64,000 nt of DNA from Nyssa sinensis (GCA_008638375.1 CM018036.1:17824332-17888331), one strand, 5' to 3'; counted from the first letter of the stretch, positions 46,798 to 57,596 are shown. The notes: generated by a model from the letters alone, not told the origin. Numbers and translations are program-made.

Positions 46798-47506
46798 CAT
46801 AGTTTAAATGAGAGAAGAGTGATTTTTGTAGTAAGGTTTTTCTTGTATATTTTCACCACTCATCAGATCATGTACTTATATTGACAACATTATTTACTAT
46901 TTTTGTTATTTCAATATATTTTTCTTTTGGGTTTGAGGTTATGTTTTATGTGGTATGATGTTTCACATTTTTTCATTGTGTTTATTATCTATGTTGTTTG
47001 TTGGTGTTATCTCATTATGCATGATTATATTAGATCTTATTCTTTATTCCTCAATTATTCCTTGTTGTTTCCTACATTTGTCATCATGACAAAAGTGGGG
47101 AGATGTTGTGTGAGAGCACTATGTAAGGGGGAGTTCCTTAGTGCACATAGTCATATATTGAGGGGGAGTATAAGAGGATTACTTTTTTGCATATAATTGA
47201 GAGAACATATATTTACACTTATCATGCTCACAAGTTTTGATGACATGGTTGATGTGTTTACTGCATCTTGTTACTATATGGATATTCATCTATTCTTGTG
47301 ATTTCATTATGTTCATTTGATATATCTCTCTTGATATGATCTCACGTGATATAGTTGAGGCTGTTGTGCAAGAAACAAGTTGACTACATTTGAGCATTGC
47401 TAAGTGACTTGACAGTATAGAATACCTGATCAAAATTTTTAATTTCCTTTATAATGTATTCTCGTAGTAGGTGTAGCAGTTTTGTCACGGATTGCCAAAG
47501 GGAGAG
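46798..47506 (+). other. Element Z 3' UTR and polypurine tract
   Basis: T-rich non-coding DNA with a small frame (46903-47196) not supported as a gene. It ends in 'gccaaagggagag' (47494-47506), the polypurine tract directly before the 3' LTR. A G-rich near-copy 'gagggggagt' lies at 47160-47169. Confidence 0.65.
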
Positions 47507-49229
47507 TTTACTAGGACCACAGGGTTTATAATTGTAATTGACTAATCTGATCTTGAAAAAACGTGCTTTTAATGTAATCACTACATTAGTCCAAGGTTTA
47601 GAAGTATCTCAATGCTCGTTTTACGTTAAGAAGCAAATCAGCTGTTTTGGTGCTAAGAAGGTTCAAGCTTTATTACCGTGATCCACGATCAGCCGTCTTG
47701 GTACAAAGAAGGTTCAAGCTTCATTGCCGTGATCCACTATCTACCATATTGGTACTTAAGGGGTAATTGGGTAATTTAGAATTTGTTGTGATTTAGATCT
47801 CACACACTCACACATTGCATCCATAACATATAGTTTATTTTATGTCATAATGTGTGAAGTGGTATTGTGATTGTGAAATAGATTTCTCAAACATGTATAT
47901 TTCAAACACTTAGGGAAATTAATTTCACAAGACAAGTAGAAAATAAACACATTTTGTTGCTCATTCAAACGAACCTATTGTCTCATTCGAACGAACAGCA
48001 GAATGGTCATTGACTCGTTTACATTCGTTTGAAAGTTCTGAATTCAAACGAAGAGCTGCAACCTCAAAGTTTTGCTCATTTGAAACTCATTCCAAGTTCG
48101 TTCGAATGAAGCAAGTTAGTCGTTCGAACGAGCATACCTTTGTTCGAACGAGCACTGTGTAAAATAATTTTTCAAATTGTTTGAGATCTGATCTTAACAT
48201 AATATATACATGAAAAACCAGTATTATGCGAGAGAGAATATGAAAAACAGAGAACGTGAGTTCATCATCATTGTGAGAGCCTTAGAATTGTTAGATCTAA
48301 GAGGTTCCATTAAAGAACTTCATATATGTTGCATATCATGCCTTTCTTTATTGATTTCACCGATTGATTTCGATTAATTCCACACAACCTTAATCATATA
48401 AAAAAGCCCCTAATTCACAATCTCACCATTGGAAAAGAGAATTCAAGCTTGAGGATTTAGCATTAAGCAATTGGTGGACATTGAGGTTATGTGGATTCAC
48501 AATTGTGAGATGTCCGATCGGATATTCCAAGACCGAAGGAGGATCCAATTGTATAGAGAATTCATCTATGATCGTGTAGAACGGTGCTAGAGGTACTTAG
48601 GCCGTATTTAGTTTATGTGTAATCGATCTTCATTATAGTGAATTGCTTCCCCGAGCATTGGCTGGCTCCAGAGTTTTCCACCAAGGATAGTTTTCCTAGG
48701 TGGTTTCTCCATCATCATTGTGGTTTGCATTCTTGTCCCTCTATGTGTTTTTTCAATTCATAATTTTCTATATATATTTCTTTCACTTGATATGACAATC
48801 TAGGTTTCCCTAATTGTGTTCATTGAATATTGAATTGATAATTGGAAACCTCAATTGGTCAAATTTAATTGTAATTTGAAATGGGTGAATTGGTGATAGA
48901 TCACATAGTTGAATTTAAGTTAAATTGTTAAAATTGATATCTAAATTGAACTTGTGATTTAATTGGTCTTTGTTGAATAGTATGCATTGATTAACACTAC
49001 ATGATTACATAATTGAATGAATTGATATAAATAATAGAATTGTACACATTAGTTGATAATACATTGTAGTTGCAGGTCATTTTTTTTTATTATTTAAAGT
49101 AGTTGGTAGTGTTGTGGATAAAGAATTGGAGATATTGAAAAATCGAGCATACCTATTCAACCCCCCCTTCTAGGTTTAATTCACACTTTGGGACCTTAAG
49201 TAATATCCTAGTAGTATCCATCTATAACA
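47507..49229 (+). repeat. 3' LTR of copia element Z
   Basis: 1.72 kb, matching 34436-35993. Motif cluster 47970-48150, TATA-like 'cataatatatacatg' (48197-48211) and end ATCTATAACA (49220-49229). It is longer than the 5' copy: a block of about 51 bp containing 'gaaggttcaagctt' is present twice (47640-47760) against once, and 48705-48790 is absent from the 5' copy. The divergence shows that the insertion is not recent. Confidence 0.88.
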
Positions 49230-49234
49230 TACAG

Positions 49235-50640
49235 GATGGACCTAAAAAAGGCCCAAAATGGCTATATTACACATCTTTTGACGCTTTCTTCAAATTCCTT
49301 ACCAACGTCCTTTCTCCCAACAGACTTGGAAGAAGTGGTACTTTTTTGCCAAAGGAGGTTGGGAGTTCGTAGACTATCCTGAGAGAGGGTCAACATATTT
49401 CTTTGGATGACTAGTCTAGTAGGTGAGGATATACACTCTTGAATGCCATTTCTTGATATTTATTGCATTTTAATGTTTTAACCACTTGTTTGGTATTCAA
49501 TTTTAGACTATTTTGTCAATCAACGGATGACGACCTCAAAAGATCCTCAACAAAAGCTAAGGTTCCCACTTCAGCCTTCTAACCTCCCTCATACAACAAT
49601 TCTTGGCCCTTATTGCCTTCATGATGCTGGGTTGATTAAACTTATAGTGATGGACCTGAAGAAGTCTATTATGGCTTTCTTCTACCCTGGCTAGTCAAAG
49701 AAAGCCCCAACTAGTCCTTCTAGTGCTCCTACCCCCGTCCCAAAGAAAATGAGGTTTCTTTAACTCGAGGAAAGTCATAAAAAAATTGAATATGATCACC
49801 TTATCATGCTATCAACCGACCTTTAGAGGGGGCTGCTTAGGAAACTCCATAGCAGACTATGCCTGTAGGCACCCGAGCTCAATCCAAAGGCAAGAGGAAG
49901 AATAATGTTATTGTTCAAAGTATAGTCTCCACTACAGAGAGTGCTCTGAAATCAGTTTGGGTGGAGGATTTGAAAACCAACCCAGGAAAAATGAAGGGCT
50001 CAACTATTGACCAAATACTAAAAGAAGGTCTATCTGGAAAGCCATATGAAAGTAGTACTTCTTTTATATTCCTTAGGTCTCAGTTCCTTCTTTATCATTA
50101 TTTTATACTGACTTTTGTGATAGTTGCATGTTATGCACATGATGGCCTACTTGTTCAGCTCCATGGAGGACCTTAAATAGGTTGCAAGATGAGCTTGATG
50201 AAGCTCATCTCCAACTTGGGTATATCTAATCTACTACTCTAGTGGCAGAGGAAAATTAAAAGGTCGTGGCTACTAAAGCTACGACTCTGGAGTTAGAGGG
50301 TGATGGTCTGAATTTGAAGGTGGAAAGTCTCAAGAAAGAGCTTTGGGAGACCATTTTCCTTAGGAGCCAATTCTTTAAGATTAACAATAAGTATACTGAA
50401 GAGTTAAAGTTAGGAAAGGCTCAGGTTAAAGAGGGGTAAAAAGCCCAAGTGATTAGCCTCAAAAGGGAACTGGTAGACTTTAGATACTAGCTCTGCCTGA
50501 AAAAAAATATCTAAGGCATTCGTTGGTCTACACACATCAGGTTTGAACTCGGTGGAAGTTGAAATGGATCCCGAGGTTAGGATAATAGAGCAAGCACTTG
50601 TGGTTGAAGTTCCCACCATAGGAGATGACTATCATCGAAA
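49235..50640 (+). pseudogene. Antisense extra ORF (aORF) of element Y, C-terminal half
   Basis: It continues the ORF cut at 34435. GPKKGPKWLYYTSFDAFFKF is followed by a +1 shift and WKKWYFFAKGGWEFVDY, the best-conserved block of the PF04195-like family. The distal part (50170-50500) encodes coiled-coil-like peptides in changing frames (LDEAHLQLGYI; ESLKKELWETIF-like; NNKYTEELKLGKAQV). The open frame 49859-50176 is one surviving stretch. It is disabled by stops and by the insertion of Z. Confidence 0.7.
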
Positions 50641-51429
50641 AAGCTGCTAGGAATCTTGAGACTAGGGATCAAAACACTGTTCATGAATAAATAATTTTTT
50701 TTTATATCAAAACTTTTTATTTTATTTTCCTCATTAATAAAATTGTACCTTTTGTTTCTACAAGTCTCTCATTCATTTTGGTAGACTTTATGGTCTACAA
50801 TGTTCAAATAATATTTTGAATTCCAAACCTTTAGCACTTAAAATTGCCTTTAAGCGGGAATGATACCTCTATTTTTTTGGTTCCATATTAACCTTCTAAT
50901 ACTTAGAAAATTTCTTATGTACTTACATGTATAATCCATTTTTGTGATGTCATTTAGACCTTCCGAATGCTTGTGAAATTGAGGCTAACCCTTGAAGATG
51001 ACCTTTACCCTTTAAAGCTCCAACACAAGTAAGATTTTGATGTAAGTTTTGAAGATTACCTTTACCCTTCAGACCTCTAACACTTGTAAAATTTTCCCAA
51101 GTGTTGAAGAAATTTTTTATCTAACAAACTTTTAATACTTGTAAAAACTTCAATGCCACAAACCATGGGAATGACTTTATGCATAACATCCAAAATTCAT
51201 ATGAATATGACCCCACTTGTAAAATTTTGCACAAGGTTTAAAGATCTTGGAGAAATTCTAGGTGGAACATCTTAAGCCTTGTAGTGCAGGAATTTAAGTC
51301 CTTTTGACATGTAACACTTGTATTTAAAGAACCTGAAGAAACAATGGGTGTAACATCCTAAGCCTTGACGGTCTTGTTGAAACTCTTGGTTACCTTTTAA
51401 TGAAAGCTTTCGTTCAACTCTATGCATGT
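50641..51429. repeat. Element Y spacer with degenerate tandem repeats
   Basis: Words of the type 'aacacttgtaaaatttt' recur at about 50895, 51078, 51128, 51208 and 51307 with irregular spacing. Each is accompanied by 'gaagatnacctttaccctt'-like or 'cctaagccttg'-like phrases. Such variable repeat zones are known next to the antisense ORF of Tat elements. No gene. Confidence 0.5.
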
Positions 51430-52110
51430 TCTCTATTTTCTTCTAGGAGATCAAGGTTCTGAAAAAGGCCATAGTCGTTGAACCCATCGTCATATTGCTC
51501 TATCCTTAGGGTTAGCATCTTGATCTCAACCGGTATCATTACTTTTGTCTCAAATGCCAAGGACAATGGGGTTTCACAGGTTGGAACCTATTTTGTTGTC
51601 TAGTAAGCCCATAGAATCCCAGGAAGTTCTTCCATCCATTTTCCTTTTAAGGAGTCAAGCATTCTCTATAATGCCACCAAAAAGGTTCGATTGGTTACTT
51701 TTTCTTATCCATTGGCTAGGAGAGGAGAAATGATAGTCAATATGCAGGTCTGAATAGAATTTATTGAATAGCTTGCCCTAGAACTATGTTCCATTATTTG
51801 TGATCAGAACCTCCATTATACCAAACCTTCATACATTGTTCTTCCATGTGAAATTATGCATTTCTTACTTGGTAATCTTAGCCAGTGGTTCTTCTTCTGC
51901 CCATTTAGTGAAGGTCCAAGACCAGGATGAAGCTTGGGTGAAACTAAGTGGAGGTCCGAACCGACTGAAGTTGAAGAATCAGTGGATGAGTTGTGGTTAG
52001 GGGTGAAATGCCACTCGAACCCAGAGCTAGCTGGTTCTCCCCGAAAATTCCTTAGCTTGTTTTAGTATGTTGGGCCAATAATAACACTATAAGAGTGCTC
52101 GGTGTGCTAT
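51430..52110 (-). pseudogene. Element Y integrase, with its middle replaced
   Basis: Minus strand. The piece next to RNase H reads YWPNILKQAKEF (52047-52090), the start of the zinc-binding part of Tat-type integrase. After a 127-bp foreign insert (51920-52046), the core resumes in WTFTKWAEEEPLAKITK (about 51868-51919), then WKNNV, RFGIMEVLITNNGT and HIDYHFSSPSQW. So the zinc-finger cysteines and first catalytic Asp block are gone, roughly 60 residues. The second Asp region is degraded (NNG where DNG is usual). The remainder to 51430 is heavily broken. Confidence 0.75.
51920..52046 (+). other. Plastid 23S rRNA gene fragment (nuclear plastid DNA)
   Basis: 127 bp running from ACCAGGATGAAGCTTGGGTG through GGTTAGGGGTGAAATGCCAC to AGCTAGCTGGTTCTCCCCGA. 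This is a universally conserved segment of domain II of bacterial-type 23S rRNA, and the wording is that of the plastid gene as I remember it. From that recollection I see about two differences (CTGAAGTTG for CTGATGTTG and CAGTGG for CAGCGG). It is on the plus strand, opposite to Y's pol, sharply bordered on both sides by integrase sequence. It is not a functional rRNA. Confidence 0.93.
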
Positions 52111-53230
52111 AATCTTGCCACCATTTTTGTTCCCACAATTTGCTTCCTGTATTTCTTCCAGGATGTACTAGACATCTTCATGACCTAGACATAGTAAAAT
52201 AGGTTGGGAATACGACCTTTAATACAACTTTCCATTTAAAATTAAATATCTTGCTGCTCTGATATGAAATCTTTTAGATTGAAATTTTTCATCTAAAAGA
52301 ATACCATTTTTGAGGTACCACGGGATGAGAGCCATCCATGATTGATATCCTTTATTGATTGTATGGTCTACACAGTTTGGACTATGTTAGATTCTGACTG
52401 ATAAGATATTTTGACGCTGGAATCTTTCATTGAATTCATGTGGGATGCCATATTGGGTAAGACATTAGCTTCAGAATTTTGAATTCTATCCATTTTTTCT
52501 AACATGGAGTCCTAAAATGATTTTCTCAACAACTTCATGAGCTCGGTGTACTTTACATTCAATTATCCTTGATAGCAAATTCCCTCAAAATTTGGTTCAT
52601 AATCAGTTGGGAATCTGGAAATATTTTGAGGTTCTTAGCTCCACATTCTAGAGCCAGTTTAGGTCTAGATATGAGAGCCTCACATTCAAATTTATTATTG
52701 GAAGCCTTGAATCCCAAATTGATTTCTCTTTCCATAATGACTCCGTCAAGAGATTGACAGATTATGCCCATGCGAACTCCTTGATCTGTTTAAAACCCAT
52801 CTATGTTTAGGACCCAAACAGGTCCCTTTGAACTAGAAAACTAACTTGGATTAGAATTTGGAACTCTTATGAGTTCAGCTAAGAAGTCAGCTAGGGATTT
52901 TGCCTTTATAGAAGTTCGGGGTATATATAAGAGATGTCAAATTCTCTTAATTCCACGAACCACTTCTTTAACTGTCCTGATATCTCCAGCTTGTGAAGAA
53001 CTATCTTGAGGGGATACGAGCTTAAAATGACTATTGTGTGTGCATGGAAATAAGGTCCAAGCTTCTATGCAGAGACTACCAAAGTGAGTGCACATTTTTT
53101 GAGTCCAGAATACCTGGTTTCTATTTCTAGAAGTGTCTTGCTGATGTAAAATACAGGTTTTTGGACTCTCATTTCTTATCAAATTAGACCTGAACTTATT
53201 TCATTTTTGGATAGAGCTAAGTATATGAAA
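52111..53230 (-). pseudogene. Element Y RNase H and connection region
   Basis: Minus strand. The open frame 52559-52771 gives VIMEREINLGFKASNNKFEC, EALISRPKLALECGAKNLKI and FPDSQLIMNQILREFAIKDN. It contains the RNase H Glu and Asp (usual NNEAEYEAL and SDSQL). The frame 52937-53182 holds the upstream part linking RT to RNase H. Multiple stops. 52111-52540 is the decayed stretch between RNase H and integrase. Confidence 0.82.
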
Positions 53231-54100
53231 ACTTTTTTCCCCAATCACTGACTTTGAAAGTAATTTAGAGAACTTAGATTCTCTTTCAATTGTTGGAACA
53301 CCTCTTTACATTTAGGGGTCCATTCTAGGGCCTTCCCCCCCCTTTAGAGCCTGAAAAAAAGTACTGATTTGTTGATTTGGAGATGAACCTATTCAAAGTT
53401 GCAATCCTTTCATTTAAGATTTGTATATCTTCATTTGTTTTAGGGAAAGTCATGTCTATCAGTTCTTTGATTTGTGTTGGATTTGTTTATATTCCTTTTT
53501 AGGATAAAATATATCTTATGACCATCTCTTTTGTAACCTGAGAGGTACATTTTTAGGGGTTTAGCTTCATCCTATGCTTCTTTAGGATAAAAAAAAGGTC
53601 TGGGCTACATATTGGATATGGTCTCTTTTCAGAACACTTTTCACCAACATGTCATCAATGTAGACCTCCATTATGCTCTCGAGTAGAGATTGAAACAATT
53701 TATTGACCAACCTCTGGTATGTTGCCCCTGCATTCTTAAGTTCGAATGACATCATTATGTAGAAATACAAATTGTTTTTAGATATAAGGATTTATTCTCC
53801 TAGTTTGAAGGGTTCATCTAGATCTAGTTGTACCTTGAATAGGCATCCATAAAGCTCATGAGCTCGTGATCTGTTGTGGCGTCAACAAGTTGGTCAATCC
53901 TAAGGAGTAGGAAGTTGTCCACGGGGCATGCTTTGTTAAGGTCAGTATAGTCTACACATACTTTTCATTTCCCATTCTTTTTCTTTGCTAGGACGATATT
54001 TACGAGCCATTCAGGATAGTAAACTTCTTTGATCATTGTAACATCTAACAACCTCTAGACCTCATTATTGGTAATACGGTGACACTTTAGGGCAAACGTC
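53231..54100 (-). pseudogene. Element Y reverse transcriptase
   Basis: Minus strand. RMCVDYTDLNKACPVDNF-like wording (about 53920-53980) and MSFMDAYSRYN (about 53830) lead into the open frame 53582-53770. That frame carries SFELKNAGATYQRLVNKLF, then the catalytic block VYIDDMLVKS (YIDD; gypsy elements usually YxDD). Stops and shifts separate the pieces. The order gag, PR, RT, RH, IN on one strand identifies a Ty3/gypsy element. Confidence 0.88.
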
Positions 54101-54600
54101 TTTCTTTTTAATCATACTAGAGGGTAATCATGATCTACCATGAGGTTGTTTGATATAAATTTGGGGTCAATTCCTTCTATTTCCTTAGTTTCCCTTGCAA
54201 ACATTGAGATGTTCTTCTTTAGAAAGGTTAGAAGTGACCTCTAGTCTAAAGAGGATAGAGTTAAACCTATTTATAAACTTCCTACCCCTTTCAGAACTCA
54301 CTAGCACCTTTTTTTTACCTTTTCTTTTGCTTTAACAACGTTATCCCTTCCTCTAGGGCTGAGGGGCTCATCTATCTCCGTTGGGCAATCCTTTTGGTTA
54401 TTTAATGACAAGCTTGGGAATTCATCTCTCCCAAGCTTCTTTTGTATTCGCTATCTGGGGGATGTTTCCTTAAGAGAAATGGTGTGGAAATCCCTAAAGG
54501 TTGGTTTGCATCATTTTATAATGACCACTCGATCTTCTAAGATATACTTCAAACATTGGTGTAAAGTATAAGTGATTGCCCCCATGTCGTAGATCCAAAG
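54101..54600 (-). other. Element Y region between protease and RT
   Basis: Heavily decayed coding-like DNA between the two domains. No motif is confidently read. Confidence 0.45.
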
Positions 54601-54980
54601 CCTTCATGTTATCATGTTATAGGGGGTTTGGCATCCAAGACCATCGGTTATGTCATTACTATCTTCTAGTCATCACCCTCACCGATGGTTGCTGGGAGTA
54701 TTATTATCCCAAGGGGAAAACTTAGGTAACTGTTGAAACTAGTTATAATTGTTACGGTAGGGAGGATGTCCTTTATGTCCAATCTCATTTGTTTGAATGA
54801 CATCATGAACAAGACGTTAGAGGAGTTCTTAGTGTCTACAAGAACCCTCATGATCTCAAAGTTAGCAACTTTCAAAGTAATTACCAAAGCATCACTTGCT
54901 TCTCATACATAGCTCTTCCTAGCTCTGTTAGACAACTTAGTTTCAGCTCTGTTGACATACAACATGTAAATTACTTGTAG
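54601..54980 (-). pseudogene. Element Y aspartic protease
   Basis: Minus strand, open frame 54666-54887. VITLKVANFEIMRVLVDTKN is followed by SSNVLFMMSFKQM. Tat proteases read VLVDxGSSADIL here, so the Asp is kept but the next residues are altered. The distal FPLGIIILPATIG matches the family's C-terminal flap region. It would cleave the polyprotein in an active element. Confidence 0.8.
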
Positions 54981-55870
54981 AGCTTCACCTTGAAAGTGTT
55001 ATTAATACTAGGCCTTCATGCATTCTGGCCAGCTTTAGGTTCTCTTTGAATTGGATATGGTGAAAATGTTCCTTCGGGAGGCATATAAAGGAGTAATTAT
55101 TATATTTTCTTGAACCCGAGCTGGATTGCGGCTTCTAAACCCTCATTTTTTTGGATTGCTGTTTCCTCTTTTTGTCCTCCTCAAGGATTGGTCTTCCCTT
55201 AGAAAATGGTCTTTGGCTTCTTTATAAAAACTCTTTACATCTTTAAGCCTATTATATTTTTGTCCTTGTAATAACAATGCTGCCATATTTGTTGGTGGAT
55301 TCTTGGTTAGGGGTCCTTGAATTAGCTAGGGTGGAGCCCGAAATTCAGAGTTCCAACCATGAAACCTTCTTCCCAGTTATGAATTGGCATAAGCTTAGTA
55401 TTAAACTGTGTTATAAAATCATATAAGGTCTTTTTACTTCCTTGTTTCAACGTTAAAAGAAACTCAGCCTCTTACTTGTTTTGAATAGGGTTTATGAATT
55501 TTCTGCTCAGATCATCAATGCAGGAGATCAACTTCAGTGAGAGATGGTGAAACCACATTAGGGCTGCACTTTAAAGCTTGTGACGAACGATCAACACATG
55601 AGGGCATTAGTACCACTTTGTAGGGCCACCGTATAATGAAAATGCGAGAGGTGGTTAGTTGGGTCATCAATTTCATCATATAGTTCAAACTTTGGGAGGT
55701 TGAACTGCTTCGAATGTTCCTCAGCCATTAACTCTAAGGTAAAAGGTGTTCTCAGCATCCCAAACAAGATATAAAGGCAGTCCTCCTTAGGGTAGGACAT
55801 GAGGCCTTCTATTCGTGACACCTTGAATCTTGTGAATCTGTCACTACCTTAGTCCTAGATTGATTGTGGG
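54981..55870 (-). pseudogene. Element Y gag
   Basis: Minus strand, open frame 55591-55821: MAEEHSKQFNLPKFELYDEI and DDPTNHLSHFHYTVALQSGT. These match the start of the capsid-type Gag of Tat elements (usual 'YDG..DPxxHLxxF'). Downstream, CGFTISH-like and FKTS-like pieces in other frames show decay. The leader and primer site lie upstream at 55871-56201. Confidence 0.85.
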
Positions 55871-56183
55871 ATCGTTCCTAGCAGCACTAACTATCCCTCT
55901 TGGTCTTGGTTTTATTGTTACTACTAAACTAGTGGATCCCTAACCCTTAGCACCAGAGGAAGCGGAGGCTTCACCTAGTGATTTTGCACCAAGGTTGCCA
56001 CCAGTTCTACTTAGGGCCTTAACTTGTTGAGTGAGCTACTCCATTCTCCAGTCCATTGGGCCGTTGTAGGCCATTGGGTGTTAGTCCTTCTAGTGGGGGC
56101 TCGGTTTAGTTGAGCCACGTAGGTTAGTTTTCTCGTGGAAGAAGCTTTAGTGCACCTAATGATTGTTATGAGAAGTTTTTCAT
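55871..56183 (-). other. Element Y leader between primer site and recognisable gag
   Basis: Minus-strand leader and gag N-terminal region. A 63-codon frame (56011-56202) has no recognisable motif. Confidence 0.45.
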
Positions 56184-56201
56184 TTCCCACAAATGATGCC
56201 A
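56184..56201 (-). promoter_or_regulatory. Element Y primer-binding site (Tat type)
   Basis: On the minus strand this reads TGGCATCATTTGTGGGAA, a decayed form of the TGGCGCCRTCTGTGGGAA site typical of Tat/Ogre elements. It lies four bases inside the 5' LTR end. Confidence 0.75.
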
Positions 56202-56205
56202 AACT

Positions 56206-56630
56206 ATTATTACTAGTTGTTTTTATGGTGAACGAACTCTTTCAAACCTTCTCTGCACAACAATGATTAGAAGATCACTAAAAAGGCCCCGATGCTTGAA
56301 GTCATAGAAGGGATTGAAATAGAATGTAGTTGAATGATAAATATTAACCATGAATTTTAGGGCGTACCTTGGACCTTATTTATAGATGGGCTGATTGCCA
56401 ATTCCGATAAAGATTAGGAGAGGAAAGATTAGACATGGCTTGTATCCAAATATGGAAGTTTCCTTATTGAACTCTGCCTCTAGAAGTGGGTCTGTAGGAT
56501 AACTATGTATGTTAAGCTTGATAATCCTTTCCTAAGGTCAGTATTTTTGGGAAGTGGACATCTAACTTGAAATACCTATGCTACACTCTCCAGACCTGCA
56601 AAGATATGTGGTAGTTCTATCTATTACTGA
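56206..56630 (-). repeat. 5' LTR of element Y
   Basis: About 425 bp, aligning with 33130-33549. Minus-strand orientation is set by the adjacent primer site and gag. Target duplication cannot be read because both outer borders fall in TA/TG repeats of the X LTR. Confidence 0.78.
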
Positions 56631-56635
56631 TTAAA

Positions 56636-56930
56636 TATGGTATATAAATATATATATATATATATATGCGTGGTGTGTGTGTAGAGGGGGGTATAGCCGA
56701 ATGTGAGTTAGATGGTGTGGCTAAAATAAAGAGATAGTCGTGACCCATGTAAGAGTAAGTAGGTTGTTGTAAGCCTATAATCAATATAGAGAAAGTGAAT
56801 GTCGCATGGAGTTGTAATAAAAATTGGGTTATCAATTTCAAAGCTTCAACATTAAGATTTGGCTTTTCTCCTTTCATTACTCTTCCTTATTGTTTTGGAT
56901 TCTTTAATAAGTATAATATATTATTTTGGG
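56636..56930 (+). repeat. 3' LTR of element X, right part
   Basis: Resumes the X LTR after element Y: TA and TG repeats (56645-56682), then 'gtatagccgaatgtgagtta' and on to 'atattattttgggtctaac', matching 30928-31160. Confidence 0.72.
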
Positions 56931-57020
56931 TCTAACAATTGATATCAGAGAAATTTTAGATTCAACAATGGGTATTAGAGTGATTTTAGATACAACATAT
57001 GGTATCAAAGTTATTTAAGG
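56931..57020 (+). repeat. Three tandem 30-bp primer-site-like units after the 3' X LTR
   Basis: The units start at 56931, 56961 and 56991, with cores TTGATATCAGAG, TGGGTATTAGAG and ATGGTATCAAAG. The same array type follows the 5' LTR at 31155-31274. Its presence beyond the 3' LTR means that the array behaves as part of the terminal repeat. Confidence 0.72.
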
Positions 57021-57175
57021 CATATAAAAGTGGGTCTATGTATATTTCTTTTGTACATATACATAATTTTATCTACGTGTATAAATATTATATATAGAAT
57101 CAACTATCTAATTTTTAAGTTAAAATAAAGTGTGTTTCTTCTTTATGCAACACGCTAAAGGGTGTCGCTAATAAT
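57021..57175. repeat. Block Q, right copy
   Basis: 57057-57147 repeats 30523-30615 in direct orientation ('acataattttatctacgtgt' versus 'acataattttatctaggtgt', through 'ttcttctttatgc'). Confidence 0.65.
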
Positions 57176-57596
57176 TTCACCAATATGCACATTACAAAAA
57201 GAACAATGGCATTTTCTATTGTTTTAGTGAAATTTACGATATCATCAATAATACATTATAGGTGACGCGTGAAGAATCCATTAGGTTTTTACTATTTGTA
57301 ATGACGGTTTTACCTTTTGGTGATGCCACAACGCATTGTAAATCAAGAACTACTAATGATGCTCGATCAACACTTCATAAAATAATTCATCAACATGCAC
57401 ACTTACAAAAACAACAATGCCATTATCAATACTTTTAGCGACTTTTACTATATCGTAAGTGATACATTATTATCGACTCAAGTAGCATGCATTAGGTTCT
57501 TAGTATTTGTGATGGCAGTTTACCTTTTAGTGATGCCACAAGGATCATAAGTCATAGACTACTAATGATGCACAGTCAACACCTCAAAAAATAGCT
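57176..57596. repeat. Two tandem units of about 210 bp, unidentified
   Basis: The units begin 'ttcaccaatatgcac' (57176) and 'ttcatcaacatgcac' (57386). Both contain 'ttttagtgatgccaca'-like and 'gactactaatgatgc'-like phrases. The wording recalls subterminal repeats of CACTA-type transposons, but no terminus was found. Confidence 0.7.
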
